From the NCBI RefSeq assembly GCF_003201815.1, contig NZ_QJKB01000001.1, forward strand, positions 992,001 to 1,056,000: DNA of 64,000 nucleotides. Reading direction: 5' to 3'. Within the stretch, counting starts at the first letter, position 1, and the number at the start of each line of letters is the position of its first letter. Below the pieces are notes generated by a model. It did not search any database. It was given only the letters and a program-made list of their open reading frames with translations, and was not told the DNA's origin. The DNA comes from Undibacterium pigrum. GTDB taxonomy: Bacteria > Pseudomonadota > Gammaproteobacteria > Burkholderiales > Burkholderiaceae_D. The position numbers and the translations under genes were made by a program. This document shows, one piece after another, positions 38,001 to 48,252 of this stretch.

Positions 38001-39008
38001 CGCTTTTGGACGGGCACCACGACCTGTGGCACCTTCGTCGCGAATTTCACCACCAGCGCCGGTAGAAGCACCCGGGAATGGGGAAATGGCTGTCGGGTGA
38101 TTATGCGTTTCCACCTTCATCAGGGTGTGCGTCAATTCTTCTGTGACCTTGTACACCAGGTCTTTACCGGAAGGGAAGAAACGATTGACGACTGCACCTT
38201 CCATGATGGAAGAGTTGTCGCTATAGGCAACGATAGTGCCTTTGGGTTGCAACTCATGGGTATTCTTGATCATCTGGAACAGGGATTTATCCTGTTTCTG
38301 ACCATCGATAGTCCAGTCAGCATTGAAAATCTTGTGACGGCAATGTTCGCTGTTTGCCTGGGCAAACATCATCAGCTCAACGTCAGTAGGGTTACGCTTG
38401 GCTGCGGTAAACGCATCAACCAGATAATCGATCTCGTCGTCTGACAAAGCCAGGCCGAGTTCAGTATTCGCCTGCAGCAGGGCAGCCTTGCCACCTTGCA
38501 GTACGTCTACATGCTCCAGTTCTTTGGCGACCAGTTCAGAGAACAGTGCCTGTGCTTGCTGCGCATCTGCCAGCACCATTTCTGTCATACGGTCATGCAA
38601 GAGTGCTGCCACTTGTTCACGGCTGCCATCAGCGAGTTTTTTAGCGCCCCCCAGCAAACCAGTCTTGACCTGCACGTAGTAAATAATGCCACGCTCCAGA
38701 CGGTGGATATGTGTCATGCCGCAATTATGGACGATGTCCGTGGCCTTGCTGGCCCATGGCGAGATCGTACCAAATCGCGGAATGACGACAAACACATCGC
38801 CGTCACTACTGGCGGCAAATGCATCGCCATACACCAGCAAGGCATTCAGGCGGTCAGCGTCTTCCTTGACCAGTTCAGATGTCGTATCGACAAAATGAAC
38901 ATAGCGACCGCTAACGCCAACTATATTGGCATCGACAGCTTGCAAACGAGAGAGAAGACCGGAGGTACGAAAAGCAGACAGGGCGTTGGAGCCTGGCAAT
39001 ATCAACAT
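35013..39008 (-). CDS. purL: Phosphoribosylformylglycinamidine synthase (single-chain PurL)
   Basis: Fourth step of purine synthesis: FGAR + glutamine + ATP to FGAM. About 1,331 residues, the fused large form with N-terminal PurS-like, two AIRS-like ATP-binding and C-terminal glutaminase domains. Landmarks: [67 protein letters not shown], and in the glutaminase [15 protein letters not shown] (nucleophile Cys) with IAHGEGF and a C-terminal HAERVFRS. I start at the ATG 39008 ([13 protein letters not shown]), the family N-terminus. The frame is open to 39053 but that segment is not family-like. Upstream DNA shows no clear operator. Confidence 0.97.
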   Translation of the reverse strand: MLILPGSNALSAFRTSGLLSRLQAVDANIVGVSGRYVHFVDTTSELVKEDADRLNALLVYGDAFAASSDGDVFVVIPRFGTISPWASKATDIVHNCGMTHIHRLERGIIYYVQVKTGLLGGAKKLADGSREQVAALLHDRMTEMVLADAQQAQALFSELVAKELEHVDVLQGGKAALLQANTELGLALSDDEIDYLVDAFTAAKRNPTDVELMMFAQANSEHCRHKIFNADWTIDGQKQDKSLFQMIKNTHELQPKGTIVAYSDNSSIMEGAVVNRFFPSGKDLVYKVTEELTHTLMKVETHNHPTAISPFPGASTGAGGEIRDEGATGRGARPKAGLTGFTVSNLMLPGARQAWENAGDSLTAKVDANAYGKPDRIASPLQIMIEGPLGGAAFNNEFGRPVLGGYFRTFEQNVGGTVYGYHKPIMIAGGIGNISDRHTKKNDLPVGTLLIQLGGPGMRIGMGGSAASSMATGTNTADLDFDSVQRGNPEMERRAQEVINSCWQLGDDNPVLSIHDVGAGGLSNAFPEITNDAKRGALFDLRKVPLEESGMAPKEIWSNESQERYVLGIAPESLELFRHFCERERCPFAVVGTATEERQLRVIDPLNDTSPVDMPMNVLLGKPPKMHRDVVHVSNDFPKIDLTGIDLQVAAERVLSLPTVADKSFLITIGDRTVGATSVRDQMVGPWQVPVADCAVTTMSLEGYLGEAMSMGERTPLAVIDAAASGRMAVGEAITNIAAAPINDISDIKLSANWMAACGQPGQDAALFDTVKAVGMELCPALGISIPVGKDSLSMRTTWKDEGQSKAVTSPVSLIISAFSPVYDVRKSLTPQIRLDQGDTSLILIDLGRGKNRLGASCFAQVMQQLGNDAPDVDSAEDLKAFFAAIQQLNSEDKLLAYHDRSDGGLYASLCEMAFAGRAGLSVNLDILTMDSEHAADQGDAKNWASQVSERRNDMTLRALFNEELGAVIQVRTEQRSEVMDVLRSFNLGACSHIIGKPNNSGIIEFTRDAKQIYTQPRTVLHQLWSKTSWQIARLRDNPAGADAEYARIVDANDPGMQPKLSFDPQQDVAAPYIATGVRPKVAILREQGVNSHIETAYVMHKSGFEAVDVHMSDLIAGRAKLADFKGLIAVGGFSYGDVLGAGEGWAKTILFNAMMSDQFSQFFHRDDTFGLGICNGCQMMSNLKSIIPGAQAWPKFTKNKSEQFEGRFAMVEVAESASIFFQGMAGTQTPIAIAHGEGFADFSTTGDIAKAQVAMRFINNAGLATEAYPYNPNGSPQGITSVTNEDGRFTVLMPHAERVFRSVLHSWHPDGWGEDSPWMRMFRNARVFVG

Positions 39009-39144
39009 GGTGAGCGAGGTAGTTGAGGCACAGTACACAAACCTGCAGTGCACATATGCTGGTTGGATCAGAAAGCGTGATTATACCTTGATGCCCTACC
39101 CGACTCCAGACGCCAGCAGGAAGAAATTGCCTTGACTGCCAAAC

Positions 39145-40830
39145 TCAATTCATAAACAGGGTGCTACGACCGATTTTTTTACTGTTTTTGAATTTTGATG
39201 CATATTTTTTATCAATAAAGCTAGGCATATCTTCATCCAGAACAATCAGGCTCACCAACTGCTGGTCTGTGATTTTGTCAAAGTTCATATCTGAAACGAC
39301 AATATTGTTTTTATGCAGTTTATTGCCCCAGAATAAATCGCTGCTACGGCTTTCGACTACCCGCACAGGCTTCTTCAAATAAAAAGGCAGCGAAGACTGG
39401 TGCTCAAATACTTTAAATAAAAACACCTCACGCTTAACTTCTGCCAAGGATAATTCCGCCACCAACGGCCGAGTAGAAGTCCACTGTGCCGCTGCCTGCA
39501 AAACACCTATAAGCCCTACTAAAATCAATGCAGGTATTGCAGCAAAAGGGAAAATGCCAAAGCGTGGCAAACGCCAGACTATAAGGGCAACAAGCAGGCT
39601 CAGGACACAGGCGCTGCCCATAAATATCTGCAAAAATTGCATACTTTGCATGCCATAAACCAGCAAAGAAGAAAATTGCGAAGCCCCTTGCCTGCCAGCC
39701 TGCCAAGCAAGTGCGCCAAACAAGAATGCCAGGACCAGCCCTACCAGAACCCTGCCCCATGTGCGTCCGAACTGCCGGTCTTCCAGGGCGATTGCCAGTT
39801 GCAAAGCAGCCAAGGGCATAACCACGACGAGATAATAGTTCGCTTTGGCACTGGATACAGAAAAGAACAGCACCGGCATGATCCAGGCACACGCGAGGAA
39901 AAAATGCAGCATTTTGGAGCTAGGCACCTTCGCTTTGACAAACAAAAGCACAGGCAAAAAGAAAGACCAGGGGAAGAGATAAATCACCATCCTGGGCAGG
40001 TAATACCACCAGGCACCAGCATAATAATCATGTGGCTCACGCTTACCCAAAAAGCGCAGCACATGCTCATTGACAAAATAAAACCAGGCAAATATGGGTT
40101 CAGCCAATGTCGCAGCAATATGCCAGGGCAAAGCGATCAGCAAGAAAATACCCACTGCTTTTGGATTAAACCAGGCAATTATTCTTTTCAGAAAATCTGA
40201 TACAGAACTGGAAAACAGCATGGTGTAAGTGACGGTCACAGCAACAAACAAAATAATCGCCACGAAACCCTTAGCCAGCAAGGCAAAAGCCAGCAAGCCC
40301 AAAGACCAGTGAAGTTTTTTCTGGTCGCCCGACAAGCTAAATAAATAGCCCGCCATCACTGCACCCGTAAAAAATACTGTCAACAGCATATCGAACATCA
40401 AAGTGCGCGACATTGCCATGACACCCAAACCACTGATAAACATCAGCGCAGCTAACCTTGATGCAGCAAGCCGCCCTATCTGACGGCCAAACCATAAAAT
40501 CATCGCCACACATGAGAGTGCTGATAATGCTGGTACCAGCCTGGCAGACCACTCATGCTCGCCAAAAATGGCAAAGGAAATCGCCGTCAGCCAATACAAT
40601 AGCGGCGGCTTTTCCATATAAGCCAGACCATTCAGATGCGGGATGATCCAGTGACGCCAATCGCCTGAGGCCAGCATTTCCCTGGGTATCTCAGCATAGA
40701 GGCCCTCATTATTATCGAGGATGGGGTAACAACCCAGGCCGTAAGCCAAAAAGAAGAACGTCACTACCCATACCAACCACAGCGGTATGCTTTTTTGATG
40801 CGCTTCAATTTCAGCTTGTACAGCACTCAT
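39145..40830 (-). CDS. ArnT/PMT-type membrane glycosyltransferase (GT-C fold)
   Basis: 561 residues, strongly hydrophobic with about 11-12 membrane segments. The first periplasmic loop has the GT83/ArnT acidic motif YPILDNNEGLYAEIPREMLASGDW and the conserved PHLNGLAYMEKPPLLYWL. These resemble lipid-A aminoarabinose transferase and other polyprenyl-phosphate-sugar-dependent enzymes. A C-terminal periplasmic domain follows (about 455-561). No arn or other sugar-modification genes are nearby, so donor and acceptor cannot be assigned. It could modify lipid A or a protein. Confidence 0.86.
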   Translation of the reverse strand: MSAVQAEIEAHQKSIPLWLVWVVTFFFLAYGLGCYPILDNNEGLYAEIPREMLASGDWRHWIIPHLNGLAYMEKPPLLYWLTAISFAIFGEHEWSARLVPALSALSCVAMILWFGRQIGRLAASRLAALMFISGLGVMAMSRTLMFDMLLTVFFTGAVMAGYLFSLSGDQKKLHWSLGLLAFALLAKGFVAIILFVAVTVTYTMLFSSSVSDFLKRIIAWFNPKAVGIFLLIALPWHIAATLAEPIFAWFYFVNEHVLRFLGKREPHDYYAGAWWYYLPRMVIYLFPWSFFLPVLLFVKAKVPSSKMLHFFLACAWIMPVLFFSVSSAKANYYLVVVMPLAALQLAIALEDRQFGRTWGRVLVGLVLAFLFGALAWQAGRQGASQFSSLLVYGMQSMQFLQIFMGSACVLSLLVALIVWRLPRFGIFPFAAIPALILVGLIGVLQAAAQWTSTRPLVAELSLAEVKREVFLFKVFEHQSSLPFYLKKPVRVVESRSSDLFWGNKLHKNNIVVSDMNFDKITDQQLVSLIVLDEDMPSFIDKKYASKFKNSKKIGRSTLFMN

Positions 40831-40930
40831 ATGTTGATAAATGATTTCCTAAAGACAATTCCCTGAACGAGATTGTCATAATTATTTTTTTCAAGTAGCG
40901 AACTGTATCCATTCTTGATGGATAAAGCAA

Positions 40931-40962
40931 AAAAAAGACAAGCAAAATGCTTGTCTTTTACG
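40931..40962 (-). terminator. Rho-independent terminator after the chemotaxis operon
   Basis: A 12-bp stem, AAAAGACAAGCA (40933-40944) and TGCTTGTCTTTT (40948-40959), with a 3-nt loop, followed on the minus strand by a run of T. It closes the large motility/chemotaxis transcript series. Confidence 0.88.
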
Positions 40963-40977
40963 GGGACCACAGTTTGA

Positions 40978-42195
40978 TCAGGCTACAGATGCAACATTTT
41001 TTGCCCACACCAAGGCTGCCATGTGCGCTGCATTCAGGTCTGGCGGCGTGATTTTCAAGGATTCTGCCAAAGAACCAACCAGCATGCTATTCAATTCGCA
41101 TGCCTCAGCCAGTGCCAGGAAAGGACCATAAGTACCGCCACGTGATATCAAGGCCTCGGTAACAACCTCAGGCAATTGTATGGATGACAGCACTTCTTCC
41201 ATAGGGATACCAAGGAGCCTGTCGAGCAATGAGAACATGCCAGCAACAAACAGGTTTTCTGCCTCACTCTTGGACATTTTGCTTTGCCCCAGGATTTCAG
41301 CCAGACGACCACGGACGATAGCCGTTTCCAGCAACACAGGCGAATAACCACTGGTACTTGCCGTTGCCAGCAACAATGTCAACCATCTGTACAGTGGACT
41401 GTAGCCCAGCATTTGCACTGCATGCTTAAGTGACTGCACCTCGGAGCGCAGACCAAAACCTGCCGAATTTATGTAACGCAAAAGCTTGTATGCCAGAGTT
41501 GCATCCCGTTTGACCACAGCTTCAAGCTGCTGGATATCTGCATTTTTTCTGACCATTTCCATCAACTGCAAAATAGTCGTCTGCGAAGTATTCAGCGTTT
41601 TTGGTGCAGTACTTGGCCTTGGCGTCAGATGCAATTTACCAACAAAACTGTCCAGCCCCAAAGCCGAGCATGCATCAAAATCCGGCCATGCCAGCACATT
41701 ACGCGCCACCATGCGGACTGTAGACTGCTTCAATGTCGCATATACCTTGGCTTGAGACGCAAAATTGGAGGCGTTCAATTTCACTTCAAGATGGGTGATT
41801 TGCGCAAAATAAGCGCGTTCCAGCGTTGTCACCTCAGCACCGCGCAAGCAGATGCCATATCCCAGCTGACGCAATTCGGTGACCGCTGCCAGCGTATCAG
41901 GGTCTGCAAAATATTTTTTATGGAGTATCAGTACGGTATTCTTGGCGGGCAGAAGCTTCAAACCTTCTGCATGCAGCAGCTCAGGTACGGCTTCAAGAAA
42001 CAACAGACTGTCACCCAGCAGGAAGCCTTTGTCATCGTCGTGCAATTGCACAGCGACGAACTCAAGCAAGGCGCTCAGACTTTCAGTGCTTGCTTCTGCA
42101 TTCTGGTCAGGCTGTTGCCAGGAAAATTGAAAACCGATCACTCGTTGTTTAGGATCGAGTAAGGGTTCTCTTACGATGAAGCTTTCTTCTATCAT
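40978..42195 (-). CDS. EAL-like / HDOD (YuxH-type) signalling protein
   Basis: 405 residues. The N-terminal half (about 1-200) has the shape of an EAL domain (FIVREPLLDPKQRVIGFQFSW, LRQLGYGICLRG, ITHLEVKLNA) but lacks the EAL/metal-binding catalytic residues, so it is unlikely to hydrolyse c-di-GMP. The C-terminal HDOD domain (about 205-395) has VVKRDATLAYKLLRYINSAGFGLRSEVQSLKHAVQMLGYSPLYRWLTLLL. YuxH-type proteins are signalling adaptors of largely unknown mechanism. It is the last gene of the chemotaxis block, downstream of cheY and a small ORF, which suggests a link between chemotaxis and c-di-GMP or stress signalling. Confidence 0.88.
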   Translation of the reverse strand: MIEESFIVREPLLDPKQRVIGFQFSWQQPDQNAEASTESLSALLEFVAVQLHDDDKGFLLGDSLLFLEAVPELLHAEGLKLLPAKNTVLILHKKYFADPDTLAAVTELRQLGYGICLRGAEVTTLERAYFAQITHLEVKLNASNFASQAKVYATLKQSTVRMVARNVLAWPDFDACSALGLDSFVGKLHLTPRPSTAPKTLNTSQTTILQLMEMVRKNADIQQLEAVVKRDATLAYKLLRYINSAGFGLRSEVQSLKHAVQMLGYSPLYRWLTLLLATASTSGYSPVLLETAIVRGRLAEILGQSKMSKSEAENLFVAGMFSLLDRLLGIPMEEVLSSIQLPEVVTEALISRGGTYGPFLALAEACELNSMLVGSLAESLKITPPDLNAAHMAALVWAKNVASVA

Positions 42196-42206
42196 CTTAG
42201 TATTAT

Positions 42207-42503
42207 TTATGTTGGATTAATATGATTGAAAAATTCAGAGCCCAAGACAGTTGAGCAAATCATTAACTTGATACTGATTTGAGTAAACCTGGAATTGCAC
42301 TGCGGATGAGGATGCGTGCCACTCAAGGCAACACTTGCGATACTGGTAGAAAAGGCGAGGCGACGATAAACACCAAGCAAGCTACTGGCAAATTGCTTTA
42401 AGCATGCCAACAATGCCAAACTGTCAGACAACAGTTTGGCAATACGGCCTGCTCTGCTCAGGAGATTTTCTGCTTGAGTATCTGAATTGCTGCGCTGACT
42501 CAT
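42207..42503 (-). CDS. Small hypothetical ORF between cheY and the EAL/HDOD gene
   Basis: 98 residues. The ATG has a good ribosome binding site (GGAGAGGA, 3-9 nt upstream), and the ORF starts 31 bp after the cheY stop and ends 11 bp before the next ATG, so it fits the operon rhythm. The first 50 residues look like an amphipathic helix (LLSRAGRIAKLLSDSLALLACLKQF); the rest is Ser/Thr/Ile-rich and not convincing. I do not recognise it. In related operons cheZ often sits here. This has no CheZ motif and may be a new small protein or a decayed gene. Confidence 0.45.
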   Translation of the reverse strand: MSQRSNSDTQAENLLSRAGRIAKLLSDSLALLACLKQFASSLLGVYRRLAFSTSIASVALSGTHPHPQCNSRFTQISIKLMICSTVLGSEFFNHINPT

Positions 42504-42534
42504 TTTCCTCTCCAGGCAAAAACTGATGGTCCTG

Positions 42535-42924
42535 CTATTTCCCCAGTTTTTCGAAAATCTTGGTCAGCTTCTCATCCAGCGTGGCTGCAGTAAATGGCTT
42601 CACCACATAACCATTGGCACCTGCCTGCGCAGCAGCAATGATGTTTTCTTTTTTGGCTTCAGCCGTCACCATCAGTACCGGCATTTTGGACAAGGCTGGA
42701 TCAGCGCGAATGTGTTGCAACATCGTCAGACCGTCCATATTGGGCATGTTCCAGTCTGAGATGACGAAATCGAAATCACCATTCTTCAGCTTTGCCAGTC
42801 CCATTGCACCGTCTTCCGCTTCATCGACATTGGAATATCCCAATTCTTTCAGCAAATTCCGAACTATGCGACGCATAGTAGAAAAGTCGTCGACTACTAA
42901 AAATTTGAGATTTTGATCGGCCAT
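42535..42924 (-). CDS. cheY: Chemotaxis response regulator CheY
   Basis: 129-residue single receiver domain, the flagellar switch effector. The acidic pocket is D12-D13, the phosphorylation site D57 is in [12 protein letters not shown], then VTAEAKKEN (Thr about 87, E about 89) and the conserved lysine in VVKPF (about K109). The sequence [24 protein letters not shown] is the canonical flagellar CheY N-terminus, so this copy, not the receiver at 50,337, is the likely motor-binding one. It lies about 100 bp after cheB. Confidence 0.96.
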   Translation of the reverse strand: MADQNLKFLVVDDFSTMRRIVRNLLKELGYSNVDEAEDGAMGLAKLKNGDFDFVISDWNMPNMDGLTMLQHIRADPALSKMPVLMVTAEAKKENIIAAAQAGANGYVVKPFTAATLDEKLTKIFEKLGK

Positions 42925-43027
42925 GAATTACTCCACTATTTCTTTAAGGACAGTTATTAGCATTATCGGACAAATTGAGATAAAACGGTGCTGAAATTGC
43001 TGTAACACATTAAATTCTATCAAAACG

Positions 43028-44104
43028 TCACACCCTCAGGGCTCTGCTGCCGTGCGTAGCAAGATAATGCAGAACCTTGGTAGGCAATTCATTCAAAGGG
43101 CCAACCTCATGTGTCGCGCCAATTGCAATTGCTTCACGCGGCATACCAAATACTACACAACTTGCTTCATCTTGGGCAAAATTGTATGCACCTGCATTTT
43201 TCATCTCCAGCATACCTGCCGCTCCATCCTTGCCCATACCAGTCAAAATCACGCCAACGGCATTCTTGCCAGCATAGGTTGCGGCGGACCGGAACAGTAC
43301 ATCTACTGAAGGCCTGTGGCGGTTTACTGGCTCACCCTGATCCAGTTGCGTCACATAGTTGGCACCACTACGTCCCAGCAACAAATGTGAATGACCCGGG
43401 GCAATGTAAGCATGCCCTGGCAAGACACGCTCGCCACCAGCAGCTTCTGATACAGATATCTTGCACAAGCCGTCCAGACGCTTGGCAAATGAGCGGGTAA
43501 AGCCTTCCGGCATATGTTGCGTAATCAGTATACCCGGACAATCCGAAGGCATTTGCACCAGGAAATTTTTGATCGCTTCTGTACCACCAGTAGAAGCACC
43601 AATGATAATGAGCTTTTCACTACTGGTGAGCGGGTTGCGCACTTGTGGCAATACACCAACACTTGCCTGAGTTGCGCCGGTTACTGGCACACTTCTTGGC
43701 CTGACTCTGGCCTTGGAAGCGATCCGGATCTTGTCGGCAATCAACTCGGTATATTCAAGCATGCCGCTTTGTATGGATAACTTGGGCTTGGTCACAAAAT
43801 CCACCGCCCCCAACTCCAGTGCGCGCATGGTGATTTCAGAACCACGTTCGGTCAGCGAAGATACCATGATGACAGGCATGGGGCGTAAGCGCATCAAACG
43901 CTCAAGGAAATCCAGGCCGTCCATCTTGGGCATTTCCACATCAAGTGTCAGCACATCCGGATTAGTTTGCTTGATCAACTCGCGCGCAACCAGAGGATCA
44001 GGAGCCACGCCCACCACTTCCATGTCGGGCTGACTACCGATAATCTCGCTCATGACACTTCGTATCAGCGCAGAGTCATCAACAATCAATACTTTTATCT
44101 TCAT
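43028..44104 (-). CDS. cheB: Chemotaxis methylesterase/glutamine deamidase CheB
   Basis: 358 residues. N-terminal receiver with D55 in [15 protein letters not shown]; linker; C-terminal methylesterase with the catalytic serine in [12 protein letters not shown], histidine in [14 protein letters not shown] and aspartate in [10 protein letters not shown]. It removes methyl groups from chemoreceptors as feedback. A 50-bp gap separates it from cheD, and it shares the operon with cheR. Confidence 0.96.
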   Translation of the reverse strand: MKIKVLIVDDSALIRSVMSEIIGSQPDMEVVGVAPDPLVARELIKQTNPDVLTLDVEMPKMDGLDFLERLMRLRPMPVIMVSSLTERGSEITMRALELGAVDFVTKPKLSIQSGMLEYTELIADKIRIASKARVRPRSVPVTGATQASVGVLPQVRNPLTSSEKLIIIGASTGGTEAIKNFLVQMPSDCPGILITQHMPEGFTRSFAKRLDGLCKISVSEAAGGERVLPGHAYIAPGHSHLLLGRSGANYVTQLDQGEPVNRHRPSVDVLFRSAATYAGKNAVGVILTGMGKDGAAGMLEMKNAGAYNFAQDEASCVVFGMPREAIAIGATHEVGPLNELPTKVLHYLATHGSRALRV

Positions 44105-44154
44105 TCAAAAATACTCCGCGCTCAGTCCTGATACAGACATCGCACAATAATTAA

Positions 44155-44763
44155 CTAGAACAAATCCACTTCACCACCAACCGAAGTCGTTTTGAGCCTG
44201 CTGGCATAATCTTGTTCGCGCCTTCTCAGGGTATCGTTATGTTCCACTTTGAGTTTCTTGACCAGAACCTTGCCCGTGCGGGGAAAAAAATAGACTTTGC
44301 GCGGGTAGATATCATTAAGATCTTCCGCAATCACGCGCATTCTTTCAGCGCGCAGATAGTCGAGCACGAATTTTGCATTGCGCTCACCCACATTGATTGC
44401 CGTAAATCCGCGCAGGACATTGCCGCCACCAAATACCTTGGCTTCCATGTTTTCGCGTTTGGCGCCAGCTTTTAAGAGTTCGTTGATTAGCACCTCCATC
44501 GCATACGTGCCATAACGCATGGATGCGGATACAGGATTATCTGCATCACCACCGCCATCTGGCAGCATGAAATGATTCATGCCACCCACACCGGAAACGC
44601 GATCTCGTATGCATGCAGATACGCAAGAACCCAACACGGTAACAATCAGCATGTCCTTGTTGGTGAAATAAAATTCACCAGGCAATATCTTGGCAGCGTC
44701 ACAATCGAAAGTTCTATCGTAATAGACATTCGTTGCAAAATGCTCTTCACTTAGCTGGCTCAT
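44155..44763 (-). CDS. cheD: Chemoreceptor glutamine deamidase CheD
   Basis: 202 residues. The catalytic Cys and His are in VTVLGSCVSACIRD and VGGMNHFMLP; a Thr/Ser is expected further on near GSC. CheD deamidates receptor glutamines and in some bacteria binds CheC. No CheC is seen here. The ATG overlaps the cheR stop by 4 bp. The C-terminal peptide ends GGEVDLF, an acidic-aromatic tail similar to that of the protein at 50,754. Confidence 0.95.
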   Translation of the reverse strand: MSQLSEEHFATNVYYDRTFDCDAAKILPGEFYFTNKDMLIVTVLGSCVSACIRDRVSGVGGMNHFMLPDGGGDADNPVSASMRYGTYAMEVLINELLKAGAKRENMEAKVFGGGNVLRGFTAINVGERNAKFVLDYLRAERMRVIAEDLNDIYPRKVYFFPRTGKVLVKKLKVEHNDTLRRREQDYASRLKTTSVGGEVDLF

Positions 44764-45662
44764 GGATTACCCTTTTGCAAATGGCGCAATGTCGTCGTTC
44801 TGGTGCCAGCAGGATGGGATTTCGATAAGTCATAGACCGTCTTCCCTCTCAGCTTGAAGTCATCCGAGACATACAGGAAATTCTCTGAATGGCCAGCAAA
44901 CAATAGACCATCCGGTTTCATCAAGGGGACAAATTTCTTTAAAATTTTGCCTTGTGTTGGTTTGTCAAAATAGATCATGACATTCCGGCAAAAAATTGCA
45001 TCAAATTCGCCACTCAAAGGCCAATTATCTTCCAATAAATTCAATTGCTTGAATGTGATCAAATCCCTGAGTTCTGGCCTGACCCTGACCAGACCTTCTT
45101 GAGCGCCCTTGCCCTTGAGGAAAAATTTGCGGGTTCTCTCTGCCGACAATTTCTCTATACGATCCAGGTTATACACTCCGCGCGATGCAGTTTCCAGTAC
45201 ATTGGTGTCTATATCTGTGGCAATGATGTGCGCAGGAGGGCGTAGTGTGCCAAACGCCTCGCAAAGCGTCATGGCAATAGAATAAGGCTCTTCTCCTGTG
45301 GAACTGGCTGAGCACCAGATATTCACCGTTTCGTTTTTCTTGGCAATATGCTCGGCAAGTATGGGAAAGTGATGTTCTTCCCTGAAAAATGAAGTCAGAT
45401 TGGTGGTCAAGGCATTGGTAAATGCCTCCCATTCAGACTCATTCTGATTACGCTCAAGGTCATCAAGATATTCTGAAAACGAGCTGATACCAGTCGCTCG
45501 CAAACGACGTGCCAGCCGGCTGTAAACCATTTCCTGCTTACTGTCAGCCAGGGAAATACCGGCTCTTTTATAAATCAAGTCTCTGACACGGTCAAAATCT
45601 TTTGAGTTAAATGAAAACTCTTTTGAAGTATCCGACCTGGTTTTATCGATGGATTTCGTCAT
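44760..45662 (-). CDS. cheR: Chemoreceptor methyltransferase CheR
   Basis: 300 residues. N-terminal helical CheR domain (FDRVRDLIYKRAGISLADSKQEMVYSRLARRLRATGI) and SAM-binding C-terminal domain with IWCSASSTGEEPYSIAM, IIATDIDTNVLETASRGVY, FDAIFCRNVMIYFD and LLFAGHSENF. It methylates receptor glutamates. AGGAAAG lies upstream. A 231-bp gap separates it from the upstream MCP gene and contains a Fur-like palindrome, so it may have its own promoter. Confidence 0.96.
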   Translation of the reverse strand: MTKSIDKTRSDTSKEFSFNSKDFDRVRDLIYKRAGISLADSKQEMVYSRLARRLRATGISSFSEYLDDLERNQNESEWEAFTNALTTNLTSFFREEHHFPILAEHIAKKNETVNIWCSASSTGEEPYSIAMTLCEAFGTLRPPAHIIATDIDTNVLETASRGVYNLDRIEKLSAERTRKFFLKGKGAQEGLVRVRPELRDLITFKQLNLLEDNWPLSGEFDAIFCRNVMIYFDKPTQGKILKKFVPLMKPDGLLFAGHSENFLYVSDDFKLRGKTVYDLSKSHPAGTRTTTLRHLQKGNP

Positions 45663-45728
45663 TCAATGCTTTCCTAAACTTTCCCCATCTTGTTTCTGAG
45701 ATGAAAGCTGATTTCAAATAAAAATCCA

Positions 45729-45741
45729 GATAATCATTATC
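45729..45741. promoter_or_regulatory. Fur-box-like palindrome upstream of cheR
   Basis: GATAATCATTATC, a 6-1-6 perfect palindrome identical to the core of the classical Fur consensus, lies 67-79 bp upstream of the cheR ATG. The flanking third hexamer does not match. Other than this, the 231-bp gap is AT-rich with no clear promoter. Confidence 0.4.
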
Positions 45742-45893
45742 TACACAGGCATTTTGCCAGACTAAAAAATATTTACTGTTAATTAAGTTAAACTAAATTC
45801 TTGATTCAAAACGGGTGCCGATGCTTAACAAACAAAGTAAAACTACAATTTTCCAGCACCCGGAACGCTTAATTTACGGCCATTCTGCAGCAC

Positions 45894-47627
45894 TTAAAAC
45901 TCTTCCCATTCGTCTTGCTTACCAACATCCGTTGCTGGCTTACTGGCTCGGGCACCCGCTCCGGCAGTACCTGAAGGTGCGGCCCTGGGCAAAGCTTTTA
46001 CTTCTGACCTGGCAGGCGCAGCTGGCTTACTGACTGCCTTGCTAACCACAGGCCGTGATTGCTGAAGGACGTGGACGTTGCTCGAATTCATCTTGAAAAC
46101 GCTCACTGCCTGGGCCAATGCTACGGCCTGCTCTTCCATGCTTTCTGCGGCTGCCGCTGCCTGCTCCACCAAAGCTGCATTTTGCTGCGTCATCTCATCC
46201 ATTTGCGTAATGGCCAGGTTCACCTGTTCTATGCCTGAACTTTGTTCCTGGCTGGCGGCGGTGATCTCGCTCATGATGTCGGCCACATGTTGAACACTGG
46301 TGACGATTTCATCCATGGTCTTGCCTGCCTCATCCACCAGCTTACTCCCCTGATCGACTTTGTCTACCGAATCACTGATGAGGGATTTGATTTCCTTGGC
46401 TGCACTGGCACTGCGCTGGGCCAGATTACGCACCTCTGCTGCCACCACCGCAAAGCCACGGCCCTGTTCACCTGCCCTGGCGGCTTCTACCGCTGCGTTC
46501 AAGGCCAGAATATTGGTCTGGAAGGCAATACCGTCAATGACGCCGATAATATCGACAATCTTGCGCGAGCTTTCCTTGATGGAGCCCATGGTGCTGACCA
46601 CTTGTCCAACCACCTCACCACCTTTGACGGCAACACTGGAAGCAGAGACCACCAGTTGATTCGCCTGACGGGCGTTGTCAGCATTTTGCCTGACCGTACT
46701 GGTCAACTCTTCCATGGAACTGGCGGTTTCTTCCAGTGAACTTGCTTGCGACTCTGTACGGCTGGAAAGATCGGCATTACCAGAGGCAATTTCTTGCGAA
46801 GCCACAGTGATGGTTTCAGTGCCAGTCCTGACTTGCCCTACAGTAGCAGCCAGATTGTCATTCATGTTCTTCAAAGCCTGGAACAAGGACGTAACTTCAT
46901 CGTTACCTGATACGGTCACCTGACTGCGCAAATCGCCTTCAGCTACGGTTTCAGCCAGTGTCAAGGCCTCTTGCAATGGTTGGGTAATGCTACGAGTGAT
47001 AGTCCAGGCGAATAATGCACCTACAGCCAGAGCAGACAGCAGAATCACATACAACCAGATCGTCAGTTTCGCGCCTGCTGCGGAAAAGGTTTCAAAAACC
47101 TGTTTCGATGCCACATCCTGCACATCAACCAGCTTGTTCATCTCCTGAATAGACTTTGTGCTGAGCGGGTCGATGACTGTTGCAATAATTTTTGCTGCAC
47201 CTTCGGCATTGAATGCCAAGGCCTGCCCAACGGCGTCTTTTAAAGGCTTGTCTATTTCCTTATCAATCTTGGCGATATCACCAAGAATTTTCTTTTCCTC
47301 TTCACTCAACCCTAAAGACGCAATTTTTTCTTTGGCATCTTCATACTTTTTCTTTTGCAGTTTGACCTTGGCCTCTTCTTTTTGCATCTCTCCGACATCG
47401 GACTGTATGCCAATATTACGCATGGCTATGCCGCCCTCAAACAGGGCGCTTTTCATATTGTTGGCCAAAACCTGTTTTTGCGCGGACAGGTTCAAGCCAT
47501 CTACCATTGCCTTGCGATTATTACCGCTCAGTGCATTAACAAATAATATAACTGATATCAGACCTGCCAAAATAAGCGCGAAGCCGACCCCCAAACGGGT
47601 GCCAATTTTAAAATTTCTCAGATTCAT
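45894..47627 (-). CDS. Methyl-accepting chemotaxis protein
   Basis: 577-residue transmembrane chemoreceptor. TM1 is at about 11-31. A periplasmic four-helix-bundle ligand domain follows (about 32-190, with [24 protein letters not shown]). TM2 is at about 190-212, the HAMP domain at about 213-265, and the cytoplasmic signalling hairpin has the tip [20 protein letters not shown]. The C-terminus has an Ala/Pro/Lys linker and the pentapeptide EWEEF, a likely CheR/CheB tether of the xWxxF type. AGGAGA precedes the ATG. The ligand is unknown. It lies between cheW and cheR. Confidence 0.94.
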   Translation of the reverse strand: MNLRNFKIGTRLGVGFALILAGLISVILFVNALSGNNRKAMVDGLNLSAQKQVLANNMKSALFEGGIAMRNIGIQSDVGEMQKEEAKVKLQKKKYEDAKEKIASLGLSEEEKKILGDIAKIDKEIDKPLKDAVGQALAFNAEGAAKIIATVIDPLSTKSIQEMNKLVDVQDVASKQVFETFSAAGAKLTIWLYVILLSALAVGALFAWTITRSITQPLQEALTLAETVAEGDLRSQVTVSGNDEVTSLFQALKNMNDNLAATVGQVRTGTETITVASQEIASGNADLSSRTESQASSLEETASSMEELTSTVRQNADNARQANQLVVSASSVAVKGGEVVGQVVSTMGSIKESSRKIVDIIGVIDGIAFQTNILALNAAVEAARAGEQGRGFAVVAAEVRNLAQRSASAAKEIKSLISDSVDKVDQGSKLVDEAGKTMDEIVTSVQHVADIMSEITAASQEQSSGIEQVNLAITQMDEMTQQNAALVEQAAAAAESMEEQAVALAQAVSVFKMNSSNVHVLQQSRPVVSKAVSKPAAPARSEVKALPRAAPSGTAGAGARASKPATDVGKQDEWEEF

Positions 47628-47707
47628 AGCGTCTCCTATTTATTTTTTAGCCAGCTTCTATGTCTACTCTTTTTTACTGATAGAGCAATCAGAGAGAAAC
47701 CATAAAA

Positions 47708-48217
47708 TCAAACTTCTGCATCCACGAGCCCCATTTCTGGACTGGACATCAATTTATCGATATCCACCAGGATCAGCATGCGATCATCCAGAGTACCCAG
47801 TCCAATCAGGAAATCTGTACTGAAAGTCGTTCCCATTTCAGGCGCTGGCCGGACCTGCTCTGGCAGCAATGTCGTGACATCAGACACACTATCAACCACC
47901 ATACCAACAATACGTCCTTCAATATTCAAAATGATGACGACTGTGAATTGATCGTAGGTAGGCGTACCAAGATTAAACTTGATACGCATATCAACCACAG
48001 GAACAATAATGCCTCGTAAATTAATGACACCTTTCAAGAATTCTGGTGCATTGGCGATACGTGTTACGGCTTCATAGCCACGTATTTCCTGCACCTTCAG
48101 AATGTCGATGCCGTATTCTTCATTACCAAGAGTAAAAGCAAGGAATTCATGCCCAGCAATATCGGATTTAGTTCCATCATTGGAACCTTGATCACCAGCC
48201 TGTGAAATTTGCGTCAT
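47708..48217 (-). CDS. cheW: Chemotaxis coupling protein CheW
   Basis: 169-residue adaptor that joins CheA to receptors. Landmarks: [58 protein letters not shown], spread over about residues 23-82, and [10 protein letters not shown]. It lies 35 bp downstream of cheA with GAGGAAAAAG before the ATG. Confidence 0.96.
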   Translation of the reverse strand: MTQISQAGDQGSNDGTKSDIAGHEFLAFTLGNEEYGIDILKVQEIRGYEAVTRIANAPEFLKGVINLRGIIVPVVDMRIKFNLGTPTYDQFTVVIILNIEGRIVGMVVDSVSDVTTLLPEQVRPAPEMGTTFSTDFLIGLGTLDDRMLILVDIDKLMSSPEMGLVDAEV

Positions 48218-48252
48218 TTCTTTTTCCTCGTCTTAAATTTCTAATTCAATCT

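Noticed and set aside
45811..45818. GCCGATGC on the plus strand, resembling a flagellar sigma-28 -10 element
   Set aside because: No TAAA at the needed 15-nt spacing, and no plus-strand gene follows.
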